This document shows positions 28,413-35,613 of a stretch of DNA of 64,000 nucleotides, piece by piece. How positions within the stretch are numbered: the first letter of the stretch is position 1; the number at the start of each line of letters is the position of its first letter. The notes beneath the pieces are model-generated. The model had not been told where the DNA came from, searched no databases, and saw only the letters and a list, made by a program, of their open reading frames with translations. Origin of the DNA: Hydrogenovibrio sp. JE_KL2 (GTDB lineage Bacteria > Pseudomonadota > Gammaproteobacteria > Thiomicrospirales > Thiomicrospiraceae); NCBI RefSeq assembly GCF_009296185.1, contig NZ_WBJR01000001.1, forward strand, positions 744,001 through 808,000. The letters run 5' to 3'. A program made the translations under genes and the position numbers.

Positions 28413-29009
28413 TTACCTTGAAATCACACTATTGATAGACAGTGGCAAACCATTGAAAGAGATACCCATTGCGTGACCGTTTTTACTGGCACGCATATGC
28501 AAATGCGGCTCAAGGGAGTTACCCGAGTTACCGACTTGTGCGATGGGGTCTCCCTCCAACACCAACTGCTTGGGTGCCACTTGAATACTACCTTGTTTCA
28601 AATGCGCTAACAGCAACTCTCCCCCATCACATTCGATAACAACGTTGTTGCCCTCTGGCATGGAAGGGTTTGGATGCATTGGTTCGTTATCAACAATTCC
28701 GTTATGCACTGACACCACCTTACCGCTACAGGGGCTATACACGGTTTCGCCATAGATGTTGTAACCGTTCAGATCACTTGGTGCCAGACTGGATGCCCTA
28801 TTGCCCAAAATATTCAGTTTAACGATGTCCATCGCTTTGTATAAACCTCCAAGCGTATGGAAAGGATTGGTGACAAAGCTATCACCGCCTTGTAGCACAT
28901 AGTAGCGCCCAGACTTGAGTGGGAAATCAATATTCAGAGTGTTGTCCGACGGGTAGCGAGACAAGATTGCGATAATGCTTAATGTCATGAACATCAAAAA
29001 AAACAGCAA
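28413..29009 (-). CDS. M23 family metallopeptidase, C-terminal part of a probably frameshifted gene
   Basis: A 198-residue frame carrying the M23 (LytM) peptidase domain: KAMDIVKLN with the metal-ligand Asp, LLAHLKQGS, an AQVGNSGNS turn and the terminal HLHMRAS (HxH) motif. It would cut peptidoglycan peptides in the periplasm. The frame is open upstream of the first ATG back to about 29072. That extension encodes a sensible arginine-rich, membrane-anchor-like lead (PRWFLWRRLLFFLMF) that continues the preceding frame in a different register. The true gene is therefore probably 28413-29316 with a single-base shift. Confidence 0.8.
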   Translation of the reverse strand: MLFFLMFMTLSIIAILSRYPSDNTLNIDFPLKSGRYYVLQGGDSFVTNPFHTLGGLYKAMDIVKLNILGNRASSLAPSDLNGYNIYGETVYSPCSGKVVSVHNGIVDNEPMHPNPSMPEGNNVVIECDGGELLLAHLKQGSIQVAPKQLVLEGDPIAQVGNSGNSLEPHLHMRASKNGHAMGISFNGLPLSINSVISR

Positions 29010-29316
29010 CCGACGCCAGAGAAACCACCTTGGTATTGGTGGTGTCAGGTTCGACTTCGGAAATGCCCAATATCATTTTGAGGTAAGAGTAAACGACGGC
29101 AACCGCAAATACCGCGACCAGCAAATAGCGCAAATAATAACTGGAGTAAACCCAAGGACTGGTCAAATAGACAAACAGCATGACACTGCTCGTCGCCAAT
29201 AACAGCGCAATCCAGTTCACCCAATTATGGCGATGCGCTCCATATATCCAAAAAGTCGCTATTGCCGCTAACAGCAAAGGATAAAGTGCAAATAAGTAGG
29301 GAAGAACAACATCCAT
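28927..29316 (-). CDS. multi-TM N-terminal part of the M23 peptidase gene (frameshifted)
   Basis: A 129-residue frame with three clear membrane segments within about the first 82 residues (VLPYLFALYPLLLAAIATFW, WIALLLATSSVMLFVYL, YLRYLLVAVFAVAVVYSYL). After about residue 90 the sequence loses any hydrophobic or domain pattern. It overlaps the M23 frame by 83 bp, which is unusual for two real genes. The likely reading is one approximately 300-residue membrane-anchored M23 peptidase with an indel between about 29000 and 29072, where an eight-A run (29005-29012 on the plus strand) is one candidate site. Confidence 0.6.
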   Translation of the reverse strand: MDVVLPYLFALYPLLLAAIATFWIYGAHRHNWVNWIALLLATSSVMLFVYLTSPWVYSSYYLRYLLVAVFAVAVVYSYLKMILGISEVEPDTTNTKVVSLASVAVFFDVHDIKHYRNLVSLPVGQHSEY

Positions 29317-29433
29317 GAGAGACTCCCTGCCAGACGTTTTTAACCTGGCTAAACTTAAAAATGAGGTTCTACTATATTACATCAATCGCTCAACGTCACC
29401 CTACATAAAAATTCTGTAAGCATTTGAAAAACA

Positions 29434-29604
29434 TCACTCTTTCAGCTCTGCTTTCGGCTTTACAAACAATACGAAGATGATTGCCAATGGCCCGAACAGA
29501 AGCGCCATCACCACCCAAAATACGACATCGGCACCTTTCTTATTGGCGATAAAATAAACAATAACCATCGACACCAAGGTGATAACAATCAATAGCATCA
29601 TCAT
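29434..29604 (-). CDS. 56-residue two-TM membrane protein
   Basis: A small gene found by reading the minus strand. It begins with three consecutive ATG codons preceded by AGGAAA at a good distance and ends in TGA at 29436-29434. The protein has two hydrophobic segments (LLIVITLVSMVIVYFI and VVFWVVMALLFGPLAIIFVL) separated by NKKGAD and a charged tail KPKAELKE, the typical hairpin of small inner-membrane proteins. It lies downstream of the AlkD-like gene on the same strand, with a 26-bp gap. Confidence 0.7.
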   Translation of the reverse strand: MMMLLIVITLVSMVIVYFIANKKGADVVFWVVMALLFGPLAIIFVLFVKPKAELKE

Positions 29605-29630
29605 AACAATGTTTCCTGAAAAAACACTGG

Positions 29631-30335
29631 CTAAACCTTGCCTTGCAGATAACGTTTGCGCTCAGGCTCTTCAAAGCGTTCAATGGCGTAGCGCAGCATG
29701 GTTCTCGGCATATTTGGGTAATGCTGTTTCAAAAAAGCTTTCAAAACCTGCTCATCTCGTTTGCCGACTTCTCTAAGCATCCAGCCCACTGCCTTATGCA
29801 TCAAATCCTCTTTGTCTTGCAGAAGCATTTCGGCAAGTTTCAAAGTATCATCAAACTGGTTGTTACGGATAAAATGAAAGGTCGAAACAATGGCAATACG
29901 TCTTTCCCAGAGCATTGACGAGATAGCCCAATCATAGAGCAATGTCTTCTCACGCTCCAATAAGTAAGCTCCCACGACATAAGGCGCGGAAGCATCCACC
30001 AAGTCCCAGTTGTTGATACGGGCTGTATGCGACTTGTAGAGTTGAAAAATAGCTTCCTGCTCGTCTGCATCCGCTTTCTTGTAACGCTCCGCCAACAGCA
30101 ACAATGCAAATAAACGGATTTCATGAATGTGGGATTTTAGAAGTGGCGGCACTTCCTCTAAATCCAGCGCAAAAAATTGTTTTACCTGCTGACGTAACAC
30201 AGGCACACGAATACCGATAAACACATCACCTTCACCATACTCGCCCTTGCCCGTTTTAAAGAAACGCTGAGCGTGCTCCGCCATCTCGGCGTTTCCCAAG
30301 CTCACAAGCCTTTGATTAATGATGTCTGCGTTCAT
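29631..30335 (-). CDS. DNA alkylation repair protein, AlkD-like
   Basis: A 234-residue HEAT-repeat protein of the AlkD family, which removes alkylated bases from DNA. The characteristic INNWDLVDASAPYVVG block is present, along with WERRIAIVSTFHFIRNN, DLMHKAVGWMLREVGKRD and MPRTMLRYAIERF. No signal peptide. It is followed by a small membrane protein gene on the same strand. Confidence 0.9.
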   Translation of the reverse strand: MNADIINQRLVSLGNAEMAEHAQRFFKTGKGEYGEGDVFIGIRVPVLRQQVKQFFALDLEEVPPLLKSHIHEIRLFALLLLAERYKKADADEQEAIFQLYKSHTARINNWDLVDASAPYVVGAYLLEREKTLLYDWAISSMLWERRIAIVSTFHFIRNNQFDDTLKLAEMLLQDKEDLMHKAVGWMLREVGKRDEQVLKAFLKQHYPNMPRTMLRYAIERFEEPERKRYLQGKV

Positions 30336-30539
30336 TCTATGTTTCTTTCTCCATGGCTTGGTAGTGTTGAGATGATAAAAAACCTTACATCCTCTTGCGT
30401 CTGGTGACTGCGTTGATGTTTCATGCCTGCTTGAATATGTATCCCTTCGCTAGCATGAAGTGCGTAGAAAGTAGACTCAACCTCTACTCTAGCCTGATTG
30501 ATTGATTTTAAACAGCATGACACGTTTTATTTGTTTGCT

Positions 30540-30872
30540 TTAATTATTTGCTCTAAGTGCCGCTTCATAACCCAAACCCGCCCAATAGCAGAGGGTATCG
30601 AGATCATCGATCACCTCTTCGGGAACCGTATAGTAGGACAAATAACAGGTCTTGCCTTGGCGCAGATAGGAAAACTTCTCCAACCCTTTTTCTTCAAACA
30701 AGGCACGGTTTTCATCATCGACCTTAACGTAAAGTTCTCCTGAGATGATGAGCGCAAACATCAAATCACCGCAAAAAATGCCATGCCCGCCGAACATACG
30801 TTTTGCCGTCGCCGGACAAAACAACTGAAGGTTATCTATGATATGGTCAACAAAATCATCGCGCTTCTTCAT
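30540..30872 (-). CDS. TfoX N-terminal domain protein
   Basis: A 110-residue protein with the TfoX-N fold (KRMFGGHGIFCGDLMFALI and a LYVKVDDENRALFEE strand-helix). The ATG at 30872 is chosen because an upstream extension would translate through a copy of the dispersed repeat and into the preceding gene. It lacks the C-terminal TfoX domain, so a role in competence regulation is not implied. The repeat fills the short gap to the upstream YaiI gene and places an AGG close to the start. Confidence 0.85.
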   Translation of the reverse strand: MKKRDDFVDHIIDNLQLFCPATAKRMFGGHGIFCGDLMFALIISGELYVKVDDENRALFEEKGLEKFSYLRQGKTCYLSYYTVPEEVIDDLDTLCYWAGLGYEAALRANN

Positions 30873-30874
30873 AA

Positions 30875-30892
30875 CCCAACCTGGTAGATTTT
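30875..30892 (+). repeat. dispersed repeat copy
   Basis: CCCAACCTGGTAGATTTT, occupying nearly the entire 23-bp gap between the stop of the YaiI gene and the ATG of the TfoX-N gene. On the coding strand it reads AAAATCTACCAGGTTGGG, two bases from the ATG. Confidence 0.9.
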
Positions 30893-30895
30893 TGT

Positions 30896-31351
30896 TTATT
30901 TTGCCTTGTTCTTCGCCAGCCATTTATCCAATTGGTTGGCGAATGCCTGTCTGTCTTTTTGGTTGAACGCATCCGGCCCGCCAGTTTGAATACCACTGGA
31001 GCGAAGGGTTTCCATAAAGTCGCGCATATTGAGGCGTGCGCGGATATTGCTTTCCGTATACAGCTCACCCCGAGGGTTCAATGCTAATGCGCCTTTTGCA
31101 ATAACTTCTGATGCCAGCGGAATATCCTGCGTGACCACCAAATCGCCTTGTTGACACTCTTTAACAATCCAGTTATCGGCAACATCAAACCCTTGAGTCA
31201 CTTGCCGAAAGTCCACCCACTTTGAAGCAGGAATGCGCATGGCATGGTTGGCAACCAAAGTCACCTGTGTTTGCGTGCGGTTTGCCGCCTTGAAAAGAAT
31301 TTCTTTAATCACCACGGGACAGGCATCGGCATCTACCCAGATTTGTTTCAT
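30896..31351 (-). CDS. YaiI/YqxD (UPF0178) family protein
   Basis: A 151-residue PIN-like protein. The family hallmark [19 protein letters not shown] opens it, followed by [17 protein letters not shown] and a C-terminal [21 protein letters not shown] block. The fold suggests a nuclease-like domain, but its function is unknown. It is probably co-transcribed with the TfoX-N gene 23 bp downstream. Confidence 0.92.
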   Translation of the reverse strand: MKQIWVDADACPVVIKEILFKAANRTQTQVTLVANHAMRIPASKWVDFRQVTQGFDVADNWIVKECQQGDLVVTQDIPLASEVIAKGALALNPRGELYTESNIRARLNMRDFMETLRSSGIQTGGPDAFNQKDRQAFANQLDKWLAKNKAK

Positions 31352-31375
31352 TCGGTATTTCTCATTACTTGAAGG

Positions 31376-31984
31376 TTAAATGGCAAAGTACTCTTTGATT
31401 CCCGCTAGAACGTTAGAGACCGCCATGGCGGCCAGAATCATCCCCATCACCCGGCTGACGATACTGGCGCCACCATTGCCAATAAAGCGGTGAACCCAGG
31501 TCGCCAATAGCATCAACACCAGCACAACCAATAGCACCGCTAAAATCATCAAAGAAGTTTGTACTTGTTCAAACAGGTTGTAGCGGTTGTTTTCAGTCAT
31601 GAGAACCGCCGCTAAAATGGCTCCCGGACTGGCGATAGATGGTACCGCAAGCGGGAAAATTGCCGTTTCATTGGCGTTTGCAGCCATCTTGATTTCTTCT
31701 TCCGGCTTGCTTTCGCCAAAGATCATCGTCAGGGCAAATAGAAACAGGATGATGCCTCCCGCTATCTGAAAGGCGGACAAGGGAATATTGATGGCATTGA
31801 GGATTATCTCGCCTGCGGCGACGAAGAAAATCAAAATGATTGCCGAAACGAATGTCGCCTGAAAAGCGATTTTTCGTTTGATCTTTTCTTCATAGTGGCT
31901 GGTGACAGAAATAAATACTGGCACGGTTCCAATGGGGTCTATTACCGCAAAAAAGAAAATAAAAGTCGCCAATAATTCGTTCAT
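31376..31984 (-). CDS. MarC family integral membrane protein
   Basis: A 202-residue inner-membrane protein with six hydrophobic segments. The MarC opening MNELLATFIFFFAVIDPIGT is taken as the start (ATG at 31984), since the upstream extension is polar and unlike the family. FPLAVPSIASPGAILAAV is the conserved second-half motif. The transported substrate is unknown; the old link to multiple antibiotic resistance has not held up in E. coli as far as I know. Confidence 0.88.
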   Translation of the reverse strand: MNELLATFIFFFAVIDPIGTVPVFISVTSHYEEKIKRKIAFQATFVSAIILIFFVAAGEIILNAINIPLSAFQIAGGIILFLFALTMIFGESKPEEEIKMAANANETAIFPLAVPSIASPGAILAAVLMTENNRYNLFEQVQTSLMILAVLLVVLVLMLLATWVHRFIGNGGASIVSRVMGMILAAMAVSNVLAGIKEYFAI

Positions 31985-32073
31985 AACCATCCAACATGAA
32001 TTCGTTTCAACCATCCTAAGTGAGGATGACTTTGGGGTCAATGCCCTCGCCAAGGCAGTGCCACAATAAAGCA

Positions 32074-32109
32074 TAAAAAAACCCGCCGGATAATCTTATC
32101 GGGCGGGTT
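32074..32109 (-). terminator. Rho-independent terminator after the rhodanese gene
   Basis: Stem AACCCGCC/GGCGGGTT (32080-32087 with 32102-32109) extended by an imperfect inner part, followed on the minus strand by a run of seven T. It separates the rhodanese gene from marC downstream. Confidence 0.85.
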
Positions 32110-32147
32110 CTCTAAGTGGTCTTTAAAAGCGTCGCTTAAACAAAGAC

Positions 32148-32576
32148 TTAGTCAATACGACATGGCTCTTTCAGTGTCACCGTCATATTTTCATCAGAAG
32201 GAATAACCATGGGGTAACCTGCCGCTTGCCAACCACCCATGCCACCAACCAAGTTAGTGACGTTGCTGAAGCCCATCTCATTCAAGGTTTTGGTCGCCAA
32301 TGCTGCGCGCCCACCAGATAAACACACTACTAACCAAGCATCATCACGTGCGTCGCGCAATGCAGGATTCGCACCCGGGTAGTTTAAATCCGCCGCAGGT
32401 TCCAGCACGCCTCTCGGTACATTGATAGCCCCTTCGATTGCGCCTGCCAGATATTCACCTGGCTCACGAACGTCCAATACCTTAATACCCTTTTCCACCA
32501 ACGCGTGCCCTTCTTCTGCGGACACTTCGTTAATCTGCTGTTTGGCTTCTTCGATATAATCCATTAAACCTTTCAA
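32148..32576 (-). CDS. rhodanese-like domain protein
   Basis: A 142-residue single-domain rhodanese. The domain start VLDVREPGEYLAGAIEGAINVPRG and the active-site loop VVCLSGGRAA with the catalytic Cys are present, followed by NLVGGMGGWQAAGYP. No signal peptide, so it is cytoplasmic. It would carry sulfane sulfur as a persulfide, fitting a sulfur-metabolising organism, but the partner is unknown. Confidence 0.9.
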   Translation of the reverse strand: MKGLMDYIEEAKQQINEVSAEEGHALVEKGIKVLDVREPGEYLAGAIEGAINVPRGVLEPAADLNYPGANPALRDARDDAWLVVCLSGGRAALATKTLNEMGFSNVTNLVGGMGGWQAAGYPMVIPSDENMTVTLKEPCRID

Positions 32577-32617
32577 AAGTTTTCTCCTTTTATCATTAAT
32601 TTTTTATTGATACTTGC

Positions 32618-33247
32618 TTAAGATTGCGTGCTTTTCAATAATGCCATGCGAATGCCGGTAACCACCAAAGTGATGCCTGCGGCTTTATTGATGAGGTTCA
32701 CTACCCATGCCTTCATACGTTGCTTGGCAAGCTGTGCGCCCATGTGGCTGAATACGCTATAAACCAAAATATCTGCAACCACACCAGTGATCCCCATTAC
32801 AAAAAGTTGTAACGCAATCGGTTTGCTTGGGTCGATAAATTGAGGCAATAAGGCAGAGAAGTACATCAAGGCTTTGGGGTTTGACAGTTGCACCACCAAC
32901 CCTTGTCTGTAGAGTTTTAAGGAACTGGAGCTCACTGGCGCTTCGTGAATGCGTATCGCACCGGATTTACTGAACAATGCGGTAATACCTAGATACAGCA
33001 GATAGATCACTCCGACCCACTTGATAATATTGAATAGCACACTGGAAGCGACAATCAGAGAGGCAATTCCCGTGGCGGACAACAGGAAGAAAATCGCGTC
33101 CGCGCTCGCCACACCCAGAACGCCCACCAATGCTCTCGGTGCGGTATTTGAAGCACCCTGTGCAGCGACCGTAATGGCGCTTGGCCCCGGCACCATAATC
33201 AACATCACTGTTGTCACGAAAAAGATTGAATAAAGTCCAATATCCAC
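32618..33247 (-). CDS. LysE family translocator
   Basis: A roughly 209-residue inner-membrane exporter with six hydrophobic segments and the LysE/RhtB signature MVPGPSAITVAAQGAS near the N-terminus. A GTG start at 33247 is preferred because GGAAAG lies seven bases ahead; an in-frame TTG five codons further up is the alternative. The family exports amino acids or related compounds; no specificity can be read from sequence. Confidence 0.88.
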   Translation of the reverse strand: MDIGLYSIFFVTTVMLIMVPGPSAITVAAQGASNTAPRALVGVLGVASADAIFFLLSATGIASLIVASSVLFNIIKWVGVIYLLYLGITALFSKSGAIRIHEAPVSSSSLKLYRQGLVVQLSNPKALMYFSALLPQFIDPSKPIALQLFVMGITGVVADILVYSVFSHMGAQLAKQRMKAWVVNLINKAAGITLVVTGIRMALLKSTQS

Positions 33248-33342
33248 GTTTTGTCTTTCCAAATATAAATGGATTCAATGCTTTTAAATGGGCATGAATA
33301 ATAGTGCGTTAGTATAAACCATCTTCCAGTGAACGCCACGCC

Positions 33343-33921
33343 TTATCTTGTCAATAAGGCGTGAATACGTGCTTTCAACTCAGGTAAGACCTCCTGCTCA
33401 AACCAAGGGTTTTTGGTTAGCCATAGATTGTTTCTCGGGCTAGGGTGAGGTAAAGGAATTTTGTCCGGCCAATAGACTTGCCAGTTTTTGATTCTGTCGG
33501 TCAAGGATAGTCCATCATTACCAAAGTGGTAATCATGAGCATAACGCCCTACCACTAACGTCAGTTCAAGCTTTGTCATTTGTGACAAAAGCTGTTCTCG
33601 CCAAGCAGGCGCACACTCAGGTCTAGGTGGCAAGTCACCGTTTTTGCCTTTGCCCGGGTAGCAAAAACCCATGGGCAAAATGGCGATGGCTGTCTCGTCA
33701 TAAAACACTTCTCTGCCAATGCCCATCCAGTCACGCAATCTGTCTCCACTGGCATCATTGAACGGAATGCCGGTTTCATGTACTTTGCGTCCCGGCGCTT
33801 GTCCGGCAATCAGGATTTTCGCATCCGGATGAAACTGCAATACGGGTCGAGGCGTATGCGGTAACACATCCTTGCATATCTGGCACTGTCTCACGCGTTG
33901 CAGTAAAGGTGTTTCAAACAT
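33343..33921 (-). CDS. uracil-DNA glycosylase family protein
   Basis: A 192-residue UDG-superfamily protein. The first motif ILIAGQAPGRKVHETGIPF and the second motif HPSPRN are visible, with a GDRLRDWMG block between. Cysteines are present (CQIC and others), but an iron-sulfur cluster is not certain. The ATG at 33921 has GGAG ahead, whereas the TTG upstream would itself overlap that site. It excises uracil or a related damaged base from DNA; exact family membership is unresolved. Confidence 0.85.
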   Translation of the reverse strand: MFETPLLQRVRQCQICKDVLPHTPRPVLQFHPDAKILIAGQAPGRKVHETGIPFNDASGDRLRDWMGIGREVFYDETAIAILPMGFCYPGKGKNGDLPPRPECAPAWREQLLSQMTKLELTLVVGRYAHDYHFGNDGLSLTDRIKNWQVYWPDKIPLPHPSPRNNLWLTKNPWFEQEVLPELKARIHALLTR

Positions 33922-33996
33922 TATCTTGCGACTCTCCAATGGCTTCTCTGTCGTATTCGCTATAATGGAAACAACTCAACCTATAAAGTATCGACT

Positions 33997-34611
33997 ATGT
34001 TACAGCAAGACCGCTCCCGTAAACCATTTTCATCCTCGAGTGAAGAAAACAAACACGTGATTCTTGAGGCGATCTCGCCCCTGCTGACAACGCGTTCAAC
34101 CGTCTTGGAAATCGCCAGCGGCACCGGGCAGCATGCCGTGCATTTTGCCGCGGAAATGCCACATCTGATTTGGCAAACGTCTGATCTAATGGAATCTCAT
34201 AATGGCATTCAACAGTGGATTGCCGATGCCGAACTCGCCAATGTGTTGCCACCACTTTGTCTGAATGTATCAGAAGATGCATGGCCAAGTAAAAGTTACG
34301 ATGCAGTGTTCACCGCCAACAGTTTTCATATCATGGCGCACAAAAATGTAGAGGATTTCTTTGCCAGTATTTCATCCGTATTGAATGAAAACGGCATCAT
34401 CATGATTTATGGGCCGTTCAATTATAACGGACAGTACACCAGCGACAGCAATGCACGATTTGATGTTTGGCTAAAACAGCGTAACCCGGAAAGTTGTATC
34501 AAGGATTTTGAATGGTGTGATGGCTTGGCGAAAGATGCCGGTTTAAAGCTGAAAGCGGATATTGAAATGCCGCAGAACAACCGTATTCTGATTTGGCAAC
34601 ATAAGCCTTAA
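33997..34611 (+). CDS. DUF938 SAM-dependent methyltransferase
   Basis: A 204-residue class I methyltransferase-fold protein. The SAM-binding motif TVLEIASGTGQHAVHFA follows the family's N-terminal KPFSSSSEENKHVILEAI block. YDAVFTANSFHIMAHKNVE and IIMIYGPFNYNGQYTS match DUF938. The substrate is unknown. It is divergent from the UDG gene and convergent with dps across a shared terminator. Confidence 0.88.
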   Translation: MLQQDRSRKPFSSSSEENKHVILEAISPLLTTRSTVLEIASGTGQHAVHFAAEMPHLIWQTSDLMESHNGIQQWIADAELANVLPPLCLNVSEDAWPSKSYDAVFTANSFHIMAHKNVEDFFASISSVLNENGIIMIYGPFNYNGQYTSDSNARFDVWLKQRNPESCIKDFEWCDGLAKDAGLKLKADIEMPQNNRILIWQHKP

Positions 34612-34642
34612 AAAAACAAAAGCCACCGTTAAAGGTGGCTTT
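34611..34642. terminator. bidirectional terminator between DUF938 and dps
   Basis: Stem AAAGCCACC/GGTGGCTTT with a GTTAAA loop. The minus-strand side continues as TTTTGTTTTTTT, so it mainly serves dps. Confidence 0.85.
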
Positions 34643-34670
34643 GCATCATAATCGGCAAATAAAAAATCGG

Positions 34671-35120
34671 TTAGACGTACTTTGCTTCGCCCTTGGTTGC
34701 CAATAACATCCAATCTTCTTTTTCCAACACTTCCAATTGGTCATCGGCCAATGCCGCCGTGGTGCGATCTCCTTCATCGTCAGCGGTTTCTGCGAGGGTT
34801 CTGTAACTGTCAATCAAATGCTTCAGCATCTTCTCAACATACGCCAATACTGCTTTTTCATCAAAAACCTTATCGTTCAATGGCGCCAATGTCGAAGCGG
34901 CTTTCAACTCATCCACGTTCAAAAGCGGCATCGCCCCTTTTTGCAGTAAACGTTCTGCGGCGTCGTCATACATTTCCGACATACGTTCATAGTAACCTTC
35001 CGTCATTTCGTGCATGGCTTTAAATCGTGGCCCTTGCACCAGCCAGTGAATTTGATGGAGTTGAAGATAATAGGCGTGGGCGTTGGCTTGAATGGTTTTA
35101 AGTTGAGTGATGACTGACAT
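34671..35120 (-). CDS. dps: Dps-type ferritin-like DNA-protection protein
   Basis: A 149-residue Dps/ferritin-like four-helix protein. The ATG at 35120 has AGGAGA ahead; an upstream extension is unlike the family. The inter-subunit ferroxidase residues are present in HQIHWLVQGPRF and EMTEGYYERMSEMYDDAAERLL. Dps oxidises and stores iron and protects DNA from peroxide. A perfect 17-bp palindrome in the promoter region suggests control by a Fur/PerR-class or similar dimeric regulator. Confidence 0.9.
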   Translation of the reverse strand: MSVITQLKTIQANAHAYYLQLHQIHWLVQGPRFKAMHEMTEGYYERMSEMYDDAAERLLQKGAMPLLNVDELKAASTLAPLNDKVFDEKAVLAYVEKMLKHLIDSYRTLAETADDEGDRTTAALADDQLEVLEKEDWMLLATKGEAKYV

Positions 35121-35147
35121 GTTGTTTCTCCTGATGTTTTTAACCCA

Positions 35148-35164
35148 ATAAGAACAGTTCTTAT
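35148..35164. promoter_or_regulatory. perfect 8-1-8 palindrome upstream of dps
   Basis: ATAAGAACAGTTCTTAT is a perfect 17-bp palindrome 28 bp ahead of the dps ATG, close to where the promoter -10 and start point would fall. The central 7-1-7 layout resembles Fur/PerR-family boxes, though the bases differ from the standard Fur consensus. Confidence 0.5.
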
Positions 35165-35253
35165 ATTTGCAAAAAACCACCCCAATAGCAAGAAAGGAGT
35201 ATGGACAGAGAACGAATATTTATTAATCGCCTCAATAGTTTATGTCTATTGAT

Positions 35254-35300
35254 AAAAAAAGGGGGATGGCCGGTTCATCCTAAACACAGCTCCATCCCCC
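35254..35300 (-). terminator. terminator after the small ParA partner gene
   Basis: Nine-base-pair stem GGGGGATGG/CCATCCCCC (35261-35269 with 35292-35300), followed on the minus strand by seven T. Its right arm overlaps the start of a dispersed-repeat copy. Confidence 0.75.
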
Positions 35301-35316
35301 CAACCTGGTAGATTTT
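35298..35316 (+). repeat. dispersed repeat copy
   Basis: CCCCAACCTGGTAGATTTT, 33 bp downstream of the small ParA-partner gene and overlapping the arm of its terminator. Confidence 0.9.
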
Positions 35317-35349
35317 TCAGTTTTTCAAAACAGAAAACTCTACAGGAAC

Positions 35350-35613
35350 TCAGTCAGGCCAAACGCGTCGGTTTGACCCCATCGGTTTAATGGTTTCAGA
35401 CGCTTGCTCAGCTTTTGGTGCGGGCTTTGCAGTTGTTCTCGTAGCGGTTGATTTTGCTGCAGGCGCTCTTCGGGTAGTTGGTTTTGCTGCTGTTGTTTTT
35501 GGTGTAGCTGTTGTTGCCTTTTCTTCGTCTGCCGCTTTGTTTTCGGTTTGCGCGGTCTTAGCTCGACGTACGCTATTGGTTAGTTTTGATCCTGCTGTTT
35601 GTGTATTGCTCAT
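35350..35613 (-). CDS. small disordered basic protein, partner of ParA-type ATPase (McdB-like candidate)
   Basis: An 87-residue protein dominated by Ala, Thr, Lys and Pro, clearly disordered, with TTRRAPAAKSTATRTTAKP in the middle and a C-terminal NRRVWPD. Its only Trp lies two residues from the end. Its ATG overlaps the stop of the ParA-type gene (ATGA), so the two are translated together. Small disordered partners of orphan ParA ATPases include McdB of alpha-carboxysomes, which to my memory carries an invariant near-terminal Trp. It could also be a histone-H1-like DNA-binding protein. No carboxysome genes are in the window. Confidence 0.7.
   Translation of the reverse strand: MSNTQTAGSKLTNSVRRAKTAQTENKAADEEKATTATPKTTAAKPTTRRAPAAKSTATRTTAKPAPKAEQASETIKPMGSNRRVWPD

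Noticed and set aside
30332-30523. A 63-codon minus-strand frame between the TfoX-N and AlkD-like genes, overlapping the latter by 4 bp
   Set aside because: Composition is low-complexity and unlike a protein family, there is no convincing ribosome site, and it covers an intergenic leader; treated as chance.
35350-35613. A simple histone H1-like protein
   Set aside because: The basic Ala/Lys/Pro composition fits, but the translational overlap with a ParA-type ATPase and the near-terminal Trp favour a positioning partner; kept only as an alternative.
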